A stretch of 62,268 nucleotides of DNA, from assembly GCF_001559595.1 (NCBI RefSeq), contig NZ_LNTY01000035.1:1-62268 (forward strand). Direction: 5' to 3'. This document shows positions 46,428 to 57,091 of this stretch, piece after piece (within the stretch, counting starts at the first letter, position 1; the number at the start of each line of letters is the position of its first letter). The translations under genes and the position numbers were made by a program. Source of the DNA: Enterovibrio coralii (GTDB lineage: Bacteria; Pseudomonadota; Gammaproteobacteria; Enterobacterales; Vibrionaceae). The notes under the pieces were generated by a model, which had not been told where the DNA came from, searched no databases, and saw only the letters and a program-made list of their open reading frames with translations.

Positions 46428-47218
46428 GTGAGTTGGTTTAAGAAAACGTTAGCAAGGGTGGGATTCGGCAGTGCCAGTGTGTCAGCAACGCTGGATGATG
46501 GCACGCTCATGCAAGGTGGCACCGCCGGCGTGACGATAACGGTCAACGGCGGGGAGGTCGCGCAGCAGGTCAATGCCGTGCATTGCTCGCTTCGCTGTCA
46601 TTACATGGGCTGGGAAGAAATTCGCACCGGTGGCGAGCAGGGGAAAAAGCGCCAATGGAAGAAACTATCCCATACCTTGTCATCGTGGTCTTTGCCGGAT
46701 GCCTTTGCATTAAGTGAAAACGAGACGCGCACGCTGACTACTGAGGTGTTTGTCCCGCGTGAAACCCCGGTGACCTTTGGCAACGAAAATGTGTGGCTGG
46801 AAGTGAGCTTGATATTCCGATGGCAAAAGATGCCAACACCACGCTGCCTTTGACCATTGTGCCTTCCTCTGCGCTGGAGTCGTCGCTGAGCGCCTTTGAA
46901 AGTCTCGGTTTTCGCATTGAAAAAGAAACCACCGAGCAGCCGAAAAAGGGCCAACATCCGTTTGAGCAGACCTTCACATTGGCACCGATAAATGCGCCTT
47001 ACAACGCGCATTGGTCTTCGCTCACTATGGTGGCAAGTGCCGATGACGGGACGTTGTCCTTGTCGCTTCGGTTTTCCATTAAAGGGGAGGGGCTCGCACA
47101 CATGGCTGGGCACCTGACTGGCGCAAACAAGCTGGACCGAACCCTGAGTTTTCCTGCCGATAGCGCACCGAATGCCATTGCCCAATCGATTGAGGAGTTG
47201 CTCGGAAAAATCACGTAA
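46428..47218 (+). CDS. Spo0M-like (SpoOM family) protein, frameshifted
   Basis: This is an arrestin-fold Spo0M-family protein, starting MSWFKKTLARVGFGSASVSA, with a beta-rich first domain (GVTITVNGGEVAQQVNAVHC) and a second (LEVSLIFR end of the first piece; DANTTLPLTIVPS in the next). The pieces are out of register at 46801-46802. Restoring one A gives NVWLESELDIPMAKDANTTL and about 263 residues. In Bacillus Spo0M affects sporulation control, but here the job is unknown; homologues are common in Vibrio. Confidence 0.85.
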
Positions 47219-47302
47219 CGATTTTTAGCTTACACGTGTACGCTTAAATGTGTCATACTCGCTGACGATAGGTACTCAAAGAACACAAAGGATGGATGCC
47301 CG

Positions 47303-47962
47303 ATGTCGAGTCACGTTTCAGCGAGCTCCACGTATTCCGTAAAAGAAGAAATTGCCAGCAGTGTCAGTCATGGCCTTGGCGTGATCTTCGGTATTGTCGC
47401 TTTGGTGATGCTGCTGGTAAAAGCGGTGCACGACGGTGCCGATGCGCTTACTATCTCCAGCTACAGCATATATGGTGCTAGCATCATTTTGCTTTACCTG
47501 GCTTCCACGCTTTACCACGCCATTCCGTTTGAGAAAGCCAAGCGCGCCCTCAAAACCTTCGACCATTGCGCCATTTACTTACTGATCGCCGGCACGTACA
47601 CGCCGTTTATGCTGATAAGTCTGCGTACGCCTCTTGCTATTGGCGTCATGGCGTTGATTTGGGCAATCGCCTTGGTTGGCGTGGTGCTCAAAATTGCGTT
47701 TGTGTATCGCTTTAAATCGCTATCACTTGCGATGTATCTGGCGATGGGTTGGTTGTCGCTTGTAGTGGTGTATCAACTGGCGCAGGTGATGTCAGCGTCT
47801 GGCCTAATTCTGCTGACGCTAGGCGGGCTGGTGTATTCGCTTGGGGTGATTTTTTACGTGAAACGCACCATTCCGTACAACCATGCCATTTGGCATCTTT
47901 TCGTGTTGGGCGGAACGGTGCTGCACTTTCTGGCGATCTACTTATACGTCACGCCAGTGTGA
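47303..47962 (+). CDS. Hemolysin III / TrhA family membrane protein
   Basis: This 219-residue protein has seven predicted hydrophobic segments and the family's zinc-ligand type motifs: SVSHGLG near residue 19, [31 protein letters not shown], and [16 protein letters not shown] near the C-terminus. The family is related to PAQR receptors and to E. coli YqfA (TrhA), which influences membrane energetics and fatty-acid homeostasis. A haemolytic role cannot be assumed. It converges on trkH with a 9-bp inverted repeat (CTGGCGCGA/TCGCGCCAG, 47970-47992) spanning the trkH stop. Confidence 0.9.
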   Translation: MSSHVSASSTYSVKEEIASSVSHGLGVIFGIVALVMLLVKAVHDGADALTISSYSIYGASIILLYLASTLYHAIPFEKAKRALKTFDHCAIYLLIAGTYTPFMLISLRTPLAIGVMALIWAIALVGVVLKIAFVYRFKSLSLAMYLAMGWLSLVVVYQLAQVMSASGLILLTLGGLVYSLGVIFYVKRTIPYNHAIWHLFVLGGTVLHFLAIYLYVTPV

Positions 47963-47979
47963 GGTAAAGCTGGCGCGAC

Positions 47980-49425
47980 TTAATCGCGCCAGAAGGCTGG
48001 GAAGACCAGAACCAATACGGTGAGGATTTCCAAGCGTCCCATCAACATACCTATGCTGAGTGCCCACTTGGCGGTATCCGGCAGGCTAGAAAAGTTGCCT
48101 GTTGGACCAATCACATGTCCCATCCCCGGTCCCACGTTTGCTACTGCAGTCATTGAACCTGTCAGGCTGGTAATGCCATCCAAGCCGGTAGCTGCCAAGA
48201 TCATGGCAATCACCAAAATGGTCAGTATGTAGGTAATCGCAAACGCCACGACTGAGCGTACAATGTCTTCGTTCACCGTGCGGCCGTTGTAGCGCTGAAT
48301 AAACACACCTGACGGGTGCACCAGTTGGTGAATTTGTTTTTTCAGCAAGGCCAGCGCGATTTGGAAGCGGAAGATTTTCGCGCCACCTGCGGTGGAGCCT
48401 GAACAACCGCCGACAATCAACATAAAGGCGAAGATGACCGAAGCAAACGGCCCCCATGCGGTGAAATCATCCAAACCAAAGCCTGTGGTGGTGACCACAG
48501 AGACGATGTTGAAGGTCGCCACACGCACGGCATCGGCCACGCTGTAATCTCGGGTAAGCACCAGCCAGACTGACACCATAAAGGAGGTGGCGAGCACCAG
48601 ATAGGTGAAGCCACGCACCTGCGCATCCATCACGATCATTTTGCCATCACGGCGTCTCAGTGCCTGCATCAGCAACAAGAACGGCAAACCGCCAGCGAAC
48701 ATGAACACAGTACCGACCCACTGCGCGGAGTGGCTGAAGTGGTTCATTGAGCTGTCGGAGGTAGAGTAACCGCCCGTGGATAACGTGGTCATGGCATGGT
48801 TGACCGCATCAAACGGTGACATGCCTGCCAGCAGGTACGAGAAAAAGCAGGCCGCAGACAAGATGAGATAAATCTTCATGATGCTGACTGCCACGCTTTT
48901 GGTGCGCGGGCTGGATTTGGCTGACCAGTCGGAAGACTCGGTTTGGAACAGGCGCATACCACCGACGTTCAAGAACGGCAGGATAGCTACACCCATCACG
49001 ATAAAGCCGATGCCACCAAGCCATTGCAAGATAGAGCGCCACAGCAAAATCGCCGGCGCCATTTTATCGAGACCGCTTAACACGGTAGAGCCAGTCGTGG
49101 TGATCCCCGACATGGTTTCGAAATAGGCATCGGTAAAGCTGATGTGGTTGATAAACACAAACGGCAGTGCAGCAAAGGCACTGGCGATCGCCCATACCAA
49201 GGTAGTGATAACGAACATATCGCGGGCATTGAGACGAAAGTTATCTGTTTTGCCCACACTTAAGCAGGCGAATGCTGCGATATGCGTGATGATGACGGAC
49301 ATGCCGAAATCAAGAAATCCCGAGGTGCCGGTAAAAAATGCTGTTAGGGTCGGGATATACATAAAAAGGGCGATCTTGGACAAGACCAGCCCTATTACGA
49401 AAAGTACCGGCTTTAAATTAACCAT
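47980..49425 (-). CDS. trkH: Trk potassium uptake protein TrkH
   Basis: TrkH is the channel subunit of the Trk potassium uptake system, gated by the TrkA ring. The 481-residue membrane protein has the four-fold repeated pore pattern of the HKT/Trk family, with selectivity-loop glycines in MSGITTTGSTVL, MTTLSTGGYST, VSVVTTTGFGL and MTAVANVGPGMG. It is 11 bases downstream of trkA on the minus strand, so both are made from one transcript. Confidence 0.97.
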   Translation of the reverse strand: MVNLKPVLFVIGLVLSKIALFMYIPTLTAFFTGTSGFLDFGMSVIITHIAAFACLSVGKTDNFRLNARDMFVITTLVWAIASAFAALPFVFINHISFTDAYFETMSGITTTGSTVLSGLDKMAPAILLWRSILQWLGGIGFIVMGVAILPFLNVGGMRLFQTESSDWSAKSSPRTKSVAVSIMKIYLILSAACFFSYLLAGMSPFDAVNHAMTTLSTGGYSTSDSSMNHFSHSAQWVGTVFMFAGGLPFLLLMQALRRRDGKMIVMDAQVRGFTYLVLATSFMVSVWLVLTRDYSVADAVRVATFNIVSVVTTTGFGLDDFTAWGPFASVIFAFMLIVGGCSGSTAGGAKIFRFQIALALLKKQIHQLVHPSGVFIQRYNGRTVNEDIVRSVVAFAITYILTILVIAMILAATGLDGITSLTGSMTAVANVGPGMGHVIGPTGNFSSLPDTAKWALSIGMLMGRLEILTVLVLVFPAFWRD

Positions 49426-49436
49426 ACTTCAAGCCA

Positions 49437-50812
49437 TCAGAGGAAGAACGGACTTGGCTGGAACAGCCTTTCCACATCCGGAACATACTTTTTATCAACC
49501 AGGAACATCACCACGTGATCGTCCTGCTGGATCACCGTTTTATCGTGGGCGATCAGAACTTCTTCTTCGCGCACGATCGCACCAATGGTGGTGCCCGGTG
49601 GCAGTTTGATATCGCCAATGGCACGACCGACTACCTTCGATGTGTTGGCATCACCGTGGGCGATGGCTTCAATGGCCTCTGCCGCGCCGCGACGTAGCGA
49701 CGACACGTTCACGATGTCCGCTTTACGCACGTGGGTCAAAAGCGCAGAGATGGTCGCTTGCTGTGGCGAGATAGCCACATCGATAGCACCGCCTTGGACC
49801 AGATCGACATACGCGCCGCGCTGGATAAGCACCATGACTTTCTTGGCACCCAAGCGTTTTGCCAGCATGGCCGACATGATGTTGGCTTCGTCTTCGTTGG
49901 TGACCGCGATAAACACATCAATCTGATCGATATGCTCTTCGCTTAGAAGCTCTTGGTCAGCCGCGTCACCACAGAACACGATGGTGTTTTCCAAAATCTC
50001 AGAAAGCTGTTCGGCGCGTTGCGGGTTTCGCTCAATCAGTTTCACGCTGTATGAACGTTCAAGCTTCTCGCAAGGCCCGCACCGATGTTACCGCCACCCA
50101 CAATCATGATGCGCTTGTATGGCTTTTCAAGACGTTGCAGTTCACTCATGACCGAGCGAATGTGATTGCTCGCCGCCACGAAGAAGACTTCATCATCGGC
50201 TTCGATGATGGTGGTGCCTTGCGGACGAATAGGACGGTCGCGACGGAAAATGGCGGCTACGCGGGTATCAACATGTGGCATGTGCTCGCGAAGGGCAGAC
50301 AGGGCATTACCCACCAGTGGGCCGCCGTAGTAGGCTTTTACCGCCACCAGGCCGACTTTGTTGTCGGCGAAGTTTACTACCTGCAGGGCACCCGGGTATT
50401 CAATCAAGCGATGGATATAACGCGTGACCAACTCTTCCGGTGCGATCAGGTGATCAACAGGACAAGCATCGGTTTGGAAAAGCTGTTCTTTCGCCGCGAG
50501 GTATTCTGGGCTTCGGATCCGCGCAACGCGGTTTGGCGTGTTATAGAGCGTGAAGGCAACCTGACAGGCAATCATGTTGGTTTCGTCAGAGTTGGTGACG
50601 GCGACCAGCATGTCGGCATCTTGTGCGCCGGCTTCTAACAGGGTTGAGGGGTGACTTGCGTAGCCTTGAACGACACGTAAGTCGTATTTGTCTTGCAGCT
50701 CTCTGAGGCGCTCGGGGTTTTTATCGACAATGGTAATGTCATTGTTTTCGCCAACCAGATTTTCGGCCAATGTACCGCCGACCTGTCCAGCCCCCAAGAT
50801 GATAATTTTCAT
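49437..50812 (-). CDS. trkA: Trk potassium regulatory protein TrkA, frameshifted
   Basis: TrkA is a cytoplasmic protein with two RCK domains that bind NAD(H)/ATP and gate TrkH. The first piece starts [20 protein letters not shown], a Rossmann motif, and ends before the second RCK domain ([17 protein letters not shown]). The second continues [18 protein letters not shown]. One base is missing near 50060; a C on the plus strand restores [12 protein letters not shown] and 458 residues, exactly the E. coli length. I chose the ATG at 50812 since upstream codons are unconserved. It is followed by trkH and preceded by rsmB. Confidence 0.96.
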
Positions 50813-50883
50813 AACGTCTGCGTGAACCTCGGTTCGTTTCTTATTTTTATCGCTGGTGGGCGAACCCACCAGCATTGTCTCTA

Positions 50884-52161
50884 TTACGCTTTCTTAAGGA
50901 CGGCGTAATAGAATCCATCCATGTTGTCTTGTCCCGGCAGGATCTGACGACCCGGTGCCTCTGGCGTGCCGGTTTCCAGTGTTGCGTCACTGGTGCGCGC
51001 CAAGAATGCTTTCACCTGTTCACCGTTTTCTTGCGGTGTAATGGAACAGGTTGCGTAAACCAGCGTACCACCAGACTTCAATTGCGCCCACATTGCATCC
51101 AAAATTTCTGACTGCAAGGTCGCCAATTGTGCGATGTCTTCCGCGCGACGCAGCCACTTGATATCAGGATGGCGGCGAACAACGCCGGTCGCTGAACACG
51201 GTGCGTCGAGCAGAATACGATCAAACTGTTCACCCTTCCACCAATCTTGTGGGTAGCGCGCATCACCACAGATCACCTGTGCGTTCAGCTTCAAACGCGA
51301 GAGGTTTTCTTCCACGCGTTTCAGGCGAGTGGCATCCACATCCATCGCAACCACTTTCGCAGTGGGTTGATGTTCAAGGATATGGCAGGTTTTACCGCCC
51401 GGTGCTGCACAACAATCGAGAATCAGTTCATTCGCTTGTGGCTGCAGGTAACCCACAGAAAGCTGCGCCGCCGCATCTTGCACGGATACCCAACCGTCGG
51501 CAAAGCCTGGCAGTGCGGTTACGTCACACGGTGAGGCGAGTTTCAAAGCGTCTTGCGCTTCAGGGTGAAGCTCGGTCGCAATGCCAGCGTCATCCAACAG
51601 TGTACGGTAGCTGTCACGGGTGTGGTGAGTGCGATTCACGCGAAGCCACATTGGGGCTTTCTCGTGATTGGCTTCTACCACGCTTTCCCATTGTTCAGGG
51701 TAGGCTTGCTGGAGCAGTTTCAATAACCATCCAGGGTGACCGTATTTACCCGCATCGTTCGACACCGCCGCGACATCCAAGGCTTCTTGGTTGCGCTGGT
51801 AGTTACGCAAAACGGCGTTGATCAGGCCGCGCAATTGGGGCTTTTTCAGCACCTTGGTGGCGTTAACGGTTTCTGCCACCGCGGCATGCGCAGGAATACG
51901 CATGTAGCTCAATTGGTAAAGGCCAACCAAGATAAGGTGGTGGAAAACACGCTGCTTACCCTTGAGAGGCTTGTCCATCAGCGACTGAGTAATTGACTCC
52001 AGTCGTGGCAGCCAGCGCAGGACGCCGTAGCAGATCTCTTGCAGCAAGGCACCGTCGCGGGGGGCTACTTTCTGCTGTGCCGGTGGCAGTGCCGCAGACA
52101 AGGATTGTCCTTGGTCGACCACTTGATAAATGACCTGTGCAGCGACAGCTCTAACGTTCAT
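50884..52161 (-). CDS. rsmB: 16S rRNA m5C967 methyltransferase RsmB
   Basis: RsmB methylates C967 of 16S rRNA. The N-terminal third is a NusB-like RNA-binding domain. The SAM-binding domain has [24 protein letters not shown] and the catalytic cysteine motif [11 protein letters not shown]. The 425-residue protein is family length. It lies between trkA and fmt in the conserved def-fmt-rsmB-trkA order. A terminator-like hairpin separates fmt and rsmB. Confidence 0.96.
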   Translation of the reverse strand: MNVRAVAAQVIYQVVDQGQSLSAALPPAQQKVAPRDGALLQEICYGVLRWLPRLESITQSLMDKPLKGKQRVFHHLILVGLYQLSYMRIPAHAAVAETVNATKVLKKPQLRGLINAVLRNYQRNQEALDVAAVSNDAGKYGHPGWLLKLLQQAYPEQWESVVEANHEKAPMWLRVNRTHHTRDSYRTLLDDAGIATELHPEAQDALKLASPCDVTALPGFADGWVSVQDAAAQLSVGYLQPQANELILDCCAAPGGKTCHILEHQPTAKVVAMDVDATRLKRVEENLSRLKLNAQVICGDARYPQDWWKGEQFDRILLDAPCSATGVVRRHPDIKWLRRAEDIAQLATLQSEILDAMWAQLKSGGTLVYATCSITPQENGEQVKAFLARTSDATLETGTPEAPGRQILPGQDNMDGFYYAVLKKA

Positions 52162-52201
52162 GAAGTTACCTCAGTGTTTGCCCGCTTGGATGCGAGCCAC
52201 T

Positions 52202-52225
52202 AAAAAAGGCCAGCAAGCTGGCCTT
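52202..52225 (-). terminator. Terminator between fmt and rsmB
   Basis: On the minus strand AAGGCCAGC-tt-GCTGGCCTT is followed by a T-run. It could end the def-fmt transcript or only reduce entry into rsmB. Confidence 0.8.
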
Positions 52226-52229
52226 CTCA

Positions 52230-53192
52230 TTACAGGGTGTTGCCAGGTTCAAACCATTCGCGGCGCGAGTTCAGAATGTCTGCTGCGCTCATGGCTTTCT
52301 TGCCCGGTGGCTGGATAGCGGTCAGGCGCAACACGCCGTCGCCCGTTGCCACGCGAATACCGGTTTTGTCCGCAGACAAAATGGTACCAGGAGCTTTGTC
52401 GCTGCTTTCTGCGTCAACTTCTGCATCCCACACCTTGATGTTGTGCTCTGCATCGTTCGCCGTCACAGTGAAGTAGCTCATTGGCCAAGGGTTGAAGGCA
52501 CGAATGCAGCGTTCAATCGCAACCGCACTCAGGTTCCAATCCACCAACGCTTCTTCTTTACTCAGCTTTTTCGCGTAGTTCGCTTGCTCGTCATCCTGCT
52601 TAACAGGGACAGCGTTGCCAGAGGCGATGTCGCCCAGACAGTCAACCAGTGCATCAGGGCCAAGCTCAGCAAGGCGCTCGTACAAGGTTGCGCTGGTTTC
52701 TTTCGCATCAATATCCAGCGTCGCGATTTTCAGCATGTCGCCTGTATCCAGACCGATGTCCATCTGCATGATGGTCACGCCTGTTTGAGCATCACCTGCC
52801 CAAATTGAACGTTGGATAGGTGCAGCACCACGCCAGCGCGGCAAGATAGAGCCGTGCACATTGATACAACCCAGACGCGGGGTATCCAGCACTGGCTGAG
52901 GCAACAGCAGGCCGTAAGCCACCACGACCATGATGTCAGCACCGATCGCTGCTAACTCTTGCTGCGCGTCTTCTGAACGCAGCGTTTCTGGTTGGTAAAC
53001 CGGAATGTTGTGCTCTTGCGCCAGCATTTTCACTGGGCTAGCAGTTAGCTTCTTGCCACGGCCCGCAGGGCGGTCTGGCTGGGTATAAACCGCAACCACC
53101 TCGTGGTGTGAAGACAACAACGCCGCCAGATGACGGGCGGCGAAATCCGGCGTACCGGCAAATACGATTTTAAGTGAGTCGCTCAAGGACAC
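52230..53192 (-). CDS. fmt: Methionyl-tRNA formyltransferase
   Basis: Fmt formylates initiator Met-tRNA with 10-formyl-tetrahydrofolate. The 320-residue protein starts with [20 protein letters not shown], has the formyl-binding catalytic segment [17 protein letters not shown] with Asn/His, and LDTGDMLK. The C-terminal OB-like domain ([20 protein letters not shown]) binds tRNA. It begins two bases after def ends, consistent with the coupled formylation-deformylation pair. Confidence 0.97.
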   Translation of the reverse strand: MSLSDSLKIVFAGTPDFAARHLAALLSSHHEVVAVYTQPDRPAGRGKKLTASPVKMLAQEHNIPVYQPETLRSEDAQQELAAIGADIMVVVAYGLLLPQPVLDTPRLGCINVHGSILPRWRGAAPIQRSIWAGDAQTGVTIMQMDIGLDTGDMLKIATLDIDAKETSATLYERLAELGPDALVDCLGDIASGNAVPVKQDDEQANYAKKLSKEEALVDWNLSAVAIERCIRAFNPWPMSYFTVTANDAEHNIKVWDAEVDAESSDKAPGTILSADKTGIRVATGDGVLRLTAIQPPGKKAMSAADILNSRREWFEPGNTL

Positions 53193-53193
53193 C

Positions 53194-53706
53194 TCAGCTG
53201 GCTTTTTGGTTGGCGCGTTTGATTTTTTCCAGTTTTTGCTTGATGCGCTGTTGCTTCAGTGGCGACAGGTAATCAACAAACAGTTTGCCTTCCAAGTGGT
53301 CTAGCTCGTGTTGAACACAGATTGCCAGTAGGTCATCTGCGTCAAACTGATATTCGTTGCCGTCACGATCCAGTGCGCGAACGGTCACTTCTGATGCGCG
53401 TGGCACCAGTGCACGTGCACCCGGTACAGACAGACAGCCTTCTTCGATACCGTCTTCGCCGCGTTTTTCCAGAATCTCTGGGTTGATCAGCACCATAGGC
53501 TCATCACGGGTTTCAGACAGATCGATAACAACGATGCGCTGGTGGATATCTACCTGCGTCGCTGCCAGGCCGATACCTTCTTCGTCGTACATGGTTTCCA
53601 GCATGTCATCGACAATTTTTTGAATCTCTGGCGTGACGCTCTCTACCGGTTTAGCCACCGTGCGTAGGCGATCGTCCGGGTAGGTCAAAACCTGTAATAC
53701 ACTCAT
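53194..53706 (-). CDS. def: Peptide deformylase
   Basis: Deformylase removes the N-formyl group from nascent proteins using a metal ion. The 170-residue protein has all three motifs: [18 protein letters not shown] (metal Cys) and QHELDHLEG (two His ligands and catalytic Glu). It is the first gene of the def-fmt pair and diverges from the LysM gene. Confidence 0.98.
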   Translation of the reverse strand: MSVLQVLTYPDDRLRTVAKPVESVTPEIQKIVDDMLETMYDEEGIGLAATQVDIHQRIVVIDLSETRDEPMVLINPEILEKRGEDGIEEGCLSVPGARALVPRASEVTVRALDRDGNEYQFDADDLLAICVQHELDHLEGKLFVDYLSPLKQQRIKQKLEKIKRANQKAS

Positions 53707-53826
53707 ATACGTCTCTTAAATATGTTGAACTGCGCCGTATCCGGCGTCGCTAATTGGGCTAATTCTAGACATTTTGCAAATCAAATGACAGCATCCAAGT
53801 CGAAAGTATGCTTTTGGAGACATAGG

Positions 53827-54861
53827 ATGTTTAAAAAGCTAATCATTATCGTTTGCTCTGCAATGGCTTTACCTGTCTTTAATGTGTTTTCACTGGCGTT
53901 GACCGATGACGCCCCGGCCACGTATACCGTGAAAAAAGGGGACACGCTCTGGGACATCGCCGGGGTGTATCTGGATGCGCCGTGGCAGTGGTCTTCACTG
54001 TGGCGACAAAACCCCAGTATCGCCAATCCCCATCTTATCTACCCGGGTGACACCCTTCAGCTGAAGTGGGAAAACGGTCAGCCGATTTTAACTCATGCGA
54101 CCAACGGTGACCTATCGGTTGCGCCGATCGCCAGTACCCCTGCGTCGGTACTAAGACAATATCTGACCTATGACACGCTGATGGGTGTGGCAGAAGTGGA
54201 TCTCGCGCCTCGGGTGCTGGGAAATCATGAAGGTTGGAGTTATATCTCCAAACGCGCGCCTTTCTATATAGATGCCGCAGTAGAGAACGACTCGTGGTTT
54301 ATTTACCGCAAAGTGGAAACTTTCGACCGTGCCATGGATGAAACGTCAATACAGATGGTGAGCCTCAAGAAAGTGGCGGAAGCCAAGCTCGTTAAAGTGG
54401 TGGATGGCATGTCTGAGATGATGCTGACTCAGCAGTCGCAAGAAGTCAGACCCAATGACATTTTGCTGCCATCGCTTGGGGCGAAAACCGGTGAGATTTT
54501 CCATCCGTCAATGGCACCCGATGGCCTAAGCGGACAAATGGTCGGGCACCTTTATGGCAGTAAATATGTCGGTCTTCGCCAGATAGTGGTGGTTGACCGC
54601 GGTAACGAAGACGGTCTCAAACCCGGCCATGTGCTTTCAGTGATGCAAGAAAGCGCGGCACTTCGTGGCAAGAAAGGGGCGATGCGCTACGAAAAAGATG
54701 TCGATAACGCGCCAGATCCCGTGGTTAAGGCGTTACCTTCCCGCTCGATTGGTCAGTTGTTGGTGATCCGAAGCTATCCGCATTTTAGTCTGGCCATGGT
54801 GGCCGATGCCGATCAGCCGCTTTCGTCAAACATGCCTGTGGTCGCCAGCGGCAGTTCATAA
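53827..54861 (+). CDS. LysM-domain periplasmic protein
   Basis: The protein starts at the ATG at 53827 (MFKKLIIIVCSAMALPVFN), a signal peptide cleaved after about residue 22, and has one LysM domain at about residues 30-80 (YTVKKGDTLWDIAGVYLDAP, IYPGDTLQL) for peptidoglycan binding. The remaining 260 residues are a conserved but uncharacterised domain. An in-frame reading from 53722 overlaps the def promoter and is unlikely. It overlaps dprA by one base (TAATG), so translation is coupled; this LysM-dprA-smg order is standard in this family. Confidence 0.9.
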   Translation: MFKKLIIIVCSAMALPVFNVFSLALTDDAPATYTVKKGDTLWDIAGVYLDAPWQWSSLWRQNPSIANPHLIYPGDTLQLKWENGQPILTHATNGDLSVAPIASTPASVLRQYLTYDTLMGVAEVDLAPRVLGNHEGWSYISKRAPFYIDAAVENDSWFIYRKVETFDRAMDETSIQMVSLKKVAEAKLVKVVDGMSEMMLTQQSQEVRPNDILLPSLGAKTGEIFHPSMAPDGLSGQMVGHLYGSKYVGLRQIVVVDRGNEDGLKPGHVLSVMQESAALRGKKGAMRYEKDVDNAPDPVVKALPSRSIGQLLVIRSYPHFSLAMVADADQPLSSNMPVVASGSS

Positions 54862-55961
54862 TGGCAACAATGGTTGAAAGCTGGCTGAGGTTAGCGGCAA
54901 TCCCGCGTTTGGGTGCGAAATCTCTGGGTAAACTCTTGAGTTCGTACCCACCTCACAAGCTTCTGACCCTCACTGATGATGAGTTGCAGGCAGCTGGATT
55001 AAAACCCGAGCAGCTCCATGCGTTTCGCCACCCTGACGAGCGCATGATTGAAAACTGTCTGGCGTGGGAAGATGCGCCAGACAAGCATATTTTGACCCTT
55101 GCCGACCCAAGATACCCATACCTGCTTAAACACATTCCCTCTGCACCGCCACTGTTATTCGTCGAAGGCAATGCCGATGCGCTGTCATCGCCGCAAATTG
55201 CCATTGTCGGCAGCCGTCATGCCAGTAGCGATGGTCTCTCGCTTGCGCATGAATTTGCCTATCAGTTGGTGCGTCATGAGCTGACGGTGACCAGCGGCTT
55301 AGCGTTAGGCATTGATGGCAGGGCGCACCGCGGCGCGTTAGATGGCAAAGGAAAAACCATTGCCGTGTTGGGCTCGGGTCTTGATAAAATTTATCCCTTC
55401 AGACACAAGGCCCTTGCCCGTGACATTAGCGCGTCAGGCGGCGCCTTGGTGTCAGAGCTTTGGCCTTGGTCGCCACCTAAACCGGCGTTCTTTCCGAAAC
55501 GTAATCGTATTATCAGCGGTCTTTCTACTGGGGTGCTTGTTGTCGAAGCGGCAATGAAAAGTGGTTCGCTCATCACCGCTAGGTTGGCATTGGAACAAGG
55601 ACGAGATGTCTTTGCGCTGCCAGGCACGGTGAACAACCCCTATGCAAAAGGCAGCAATGGGCTCATCAAACAAGGTGCATTTCTTGTTGAATCCGTAGAC
55701 GATATTTTGGAGCAGGTGGGAACGCTTGCAGGCTGTGCAATAAATCATCAATTAGACGTGACGCAGGCTCAAGTTTTGCAAGAAGAATTGCCATTTCCTG
55801 AACTGTTGGCTAACGTAGGAAATGAAGCAAGGTGTGTCGATGTGCTTGCAGAACTCTGCGATCAACCCGTTCACGAAATCATGATGCAGTTGTTAGAACT
55901 AGAGCTACAGGGGCTTGTTACCGCAGTACCTGGAGGCTATATCAGAACGAGGAGGGGCTAG
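54861..55961 (+). CDS. dprA: DNA processing protein DprA
   Basis: DprA loads RecA on incoming single-stranded DNA in natural transformation. The 366-residue protein has a SAM-like N-domain ([20 protein letters not shown]), a Rossmann-type core with [35 protein letters not shown] and [20 protein letters not shown], and a C-terminal winged-helix-like domain. Together with comM elsewhere in the window it suggests competence, although no uptake genes are seen here. It is coupled to smg, whose start follows after one base. Confidence 0.96.
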   Translation: MATMVESWLRLAAIPRLGAKSLGKLLSSYPPHKLLTLTDDELQAAGLKPEQLHAFRHPDERMIENCLAWEDAPDKHILTLADPRYPYLLKHIPSAPPLLFVEGNADALSSPQIAIVGSRHASSDGLSLAHEFAYQLVRHELTVTSGLALGIDGRAHRGALDGKGKTIAVLGSGLDKIYPFRHKALARDISASGGALVSELWPWSPPKPAFFPKRNRIISGLSTGVLVVEAAMKSGSLITARLALEQGRDVFALPGTVNNPYAKGSNGLIKQGAFLVESVDDILEQVGTLAGCAINHQLDVTQAQVLQEELPFPELLANVGNEARCVDVLAELCDQPVHEIMMQLLELELQGLVTAVPGGYIRTRRG

Positions 55962-55962
55962 C

Positions 55963-56439
55963 ATGATGGACATCCTAATGTACCTGTTCGAGACCTATAT
56001 CCACAGCGATGTTGAGCTGATGGTCGATCAGGACGAGTTGGCTGATGAACTCTCCCGAGCAGGATTTCATCAAGACGATATTTACAAGGCACTGAACTGG
56101 CTGGAAAAGCTGGCTCTGTTGCAAGATGCTGACAAAACGCCTTATCTCACCGCGAATGCGCTGACTTCAGTACGTATCTTTACACCGAAAGAAATGGACC
56201 GTTTGGACACTGAAAGTCGCGGCTTTTTGATTTTCCTTGAGCAAATCAATGTTCTCAGCCCTGAAACCCGCGAGATGGTGATTGATCGCGTGATGGAGTT
56301 GGAAACGCTGGAGTTTGAGCTGGACGATCTCAAGTGGGTAATTCTGATGGTGCTGTTCAACGTGCCGGGCAATGAAAGCGCGTACGATCAGATGGAAGAA
56401 CTCCTCTATGCGACAGCAGAAGACGAATACCTTCACTGA
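55963..56439 (+). CDS. smg: Smg family protein
   Basis: Smg (DUF494) is a small acidic cytoplasmic protein, function unresolved. The 158-residue sequence starts [20 protein letters not shown] and contains [20 protein letters not shown]. It lies between dprA and yrdD, its invariant position in gammaproteobacteria. Two adjacent ATG codons offer the start, of which I take the first. Confidence 0.94.
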   Translation: MMDILMYLFETYIHSDVELMVDQDELADELSRAGFHQDDIYKALNWLEKLALLQDADKTPYLTANALTSVRIFTPKEMDRLDTESRGFLIFLEQINVLSPETREMVIDRVMELETLEFELDDLKWVILMVLFNVPGNESAYDQMEELLYATAEDEYLH

Positions 56440-56473
56440 CCCTTTATTTCTAAGTCGTTGAGGCTAAGCAGTT

Positions 56474-57036
56474 TTGGCTGGAAAAATTGACGAATCACTC
56501 TTCAGTGCACACGAACATGCATTGAATGAAGAAGAACGCTGCCCTAAATGTGGCAGCGTTCTTGTTATTAAGCACAGCAAGCGTGGGCCGTTCAAAGCCT
56601 GCACCGGCTACCCTGCCTGTGACTTTGTAGAATCCCTGCACCATAACGATGGTCATATCGTTAAAGAGCTGGGTTTACCATGCCCTGAATGCGGCAATGA
56701 GTTGGTATTGCGTCAAGGACGCTTTGGCATGTTCATTGGCTGCTCGTCGTACCCTGAGTGTCAGCACATTGAAAAGCGCGATCAGGAGCCCGAGCAGGAA
56801 ACCATGGACATCGCGTGTCCAGAGTGCAAAACCGGGCATCTGCACGAGAAAAAATCTCGCTTCGGCAAAGCTTCTACGCCTGTGATGGTTATCCGAAGTG
56901 TAAGTTCGCCGTCAACCTCAAGCCGCTGAAAGGCGTGTGCGAAGTGTGTGGTTACCCGTTATTGCTGGAAAAGAAACTGGCAGCGGGGATTGTTAAAGTC
57001 TGCGCAGACAAAAAATGTCAGCACAAACAAGGCTAA
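56474..57036 (+). CDS. yrdD: Topoisomerase-like zinc-finger protein YrdD, frameshifted
   Basis: YrdD is a DNA-binding-type protein made of four-cysteine zinc ribbons like those at the C-terminus of topoisomerase I. The fingers are visible as CPKCGSVLVIKHSKRGPFKAC...YPAC, CPECGNELVLRQGRFG...C, and CPECKTGHLHEKKS in the first piece, then CDGYPKC and CEVCGYPLL in the second. One A is missing at 56867-56869; four A's restore RFGKSFYACDGYPKCKF and 187 residues. It starts with TTG. Its role beyond zinc and DNA binding is unknown. Confidence 0.92.
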
Positions 57037-57050
57037 GCCTTGTGACAAAG

Positions 57051-57077
57051 AAAAAGCCGCATCAAGCGGCTTTTTTT
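57051..57077. terminator. Bidirectional terminator between yrdD and purK
   Basis: AAAAAGCCGC-atcaa-GCGGCTTTTTTT serves both convergent genes. Confidence 0.93.
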
Positions 57078-57091
57078 GTGTTTATTCAGGC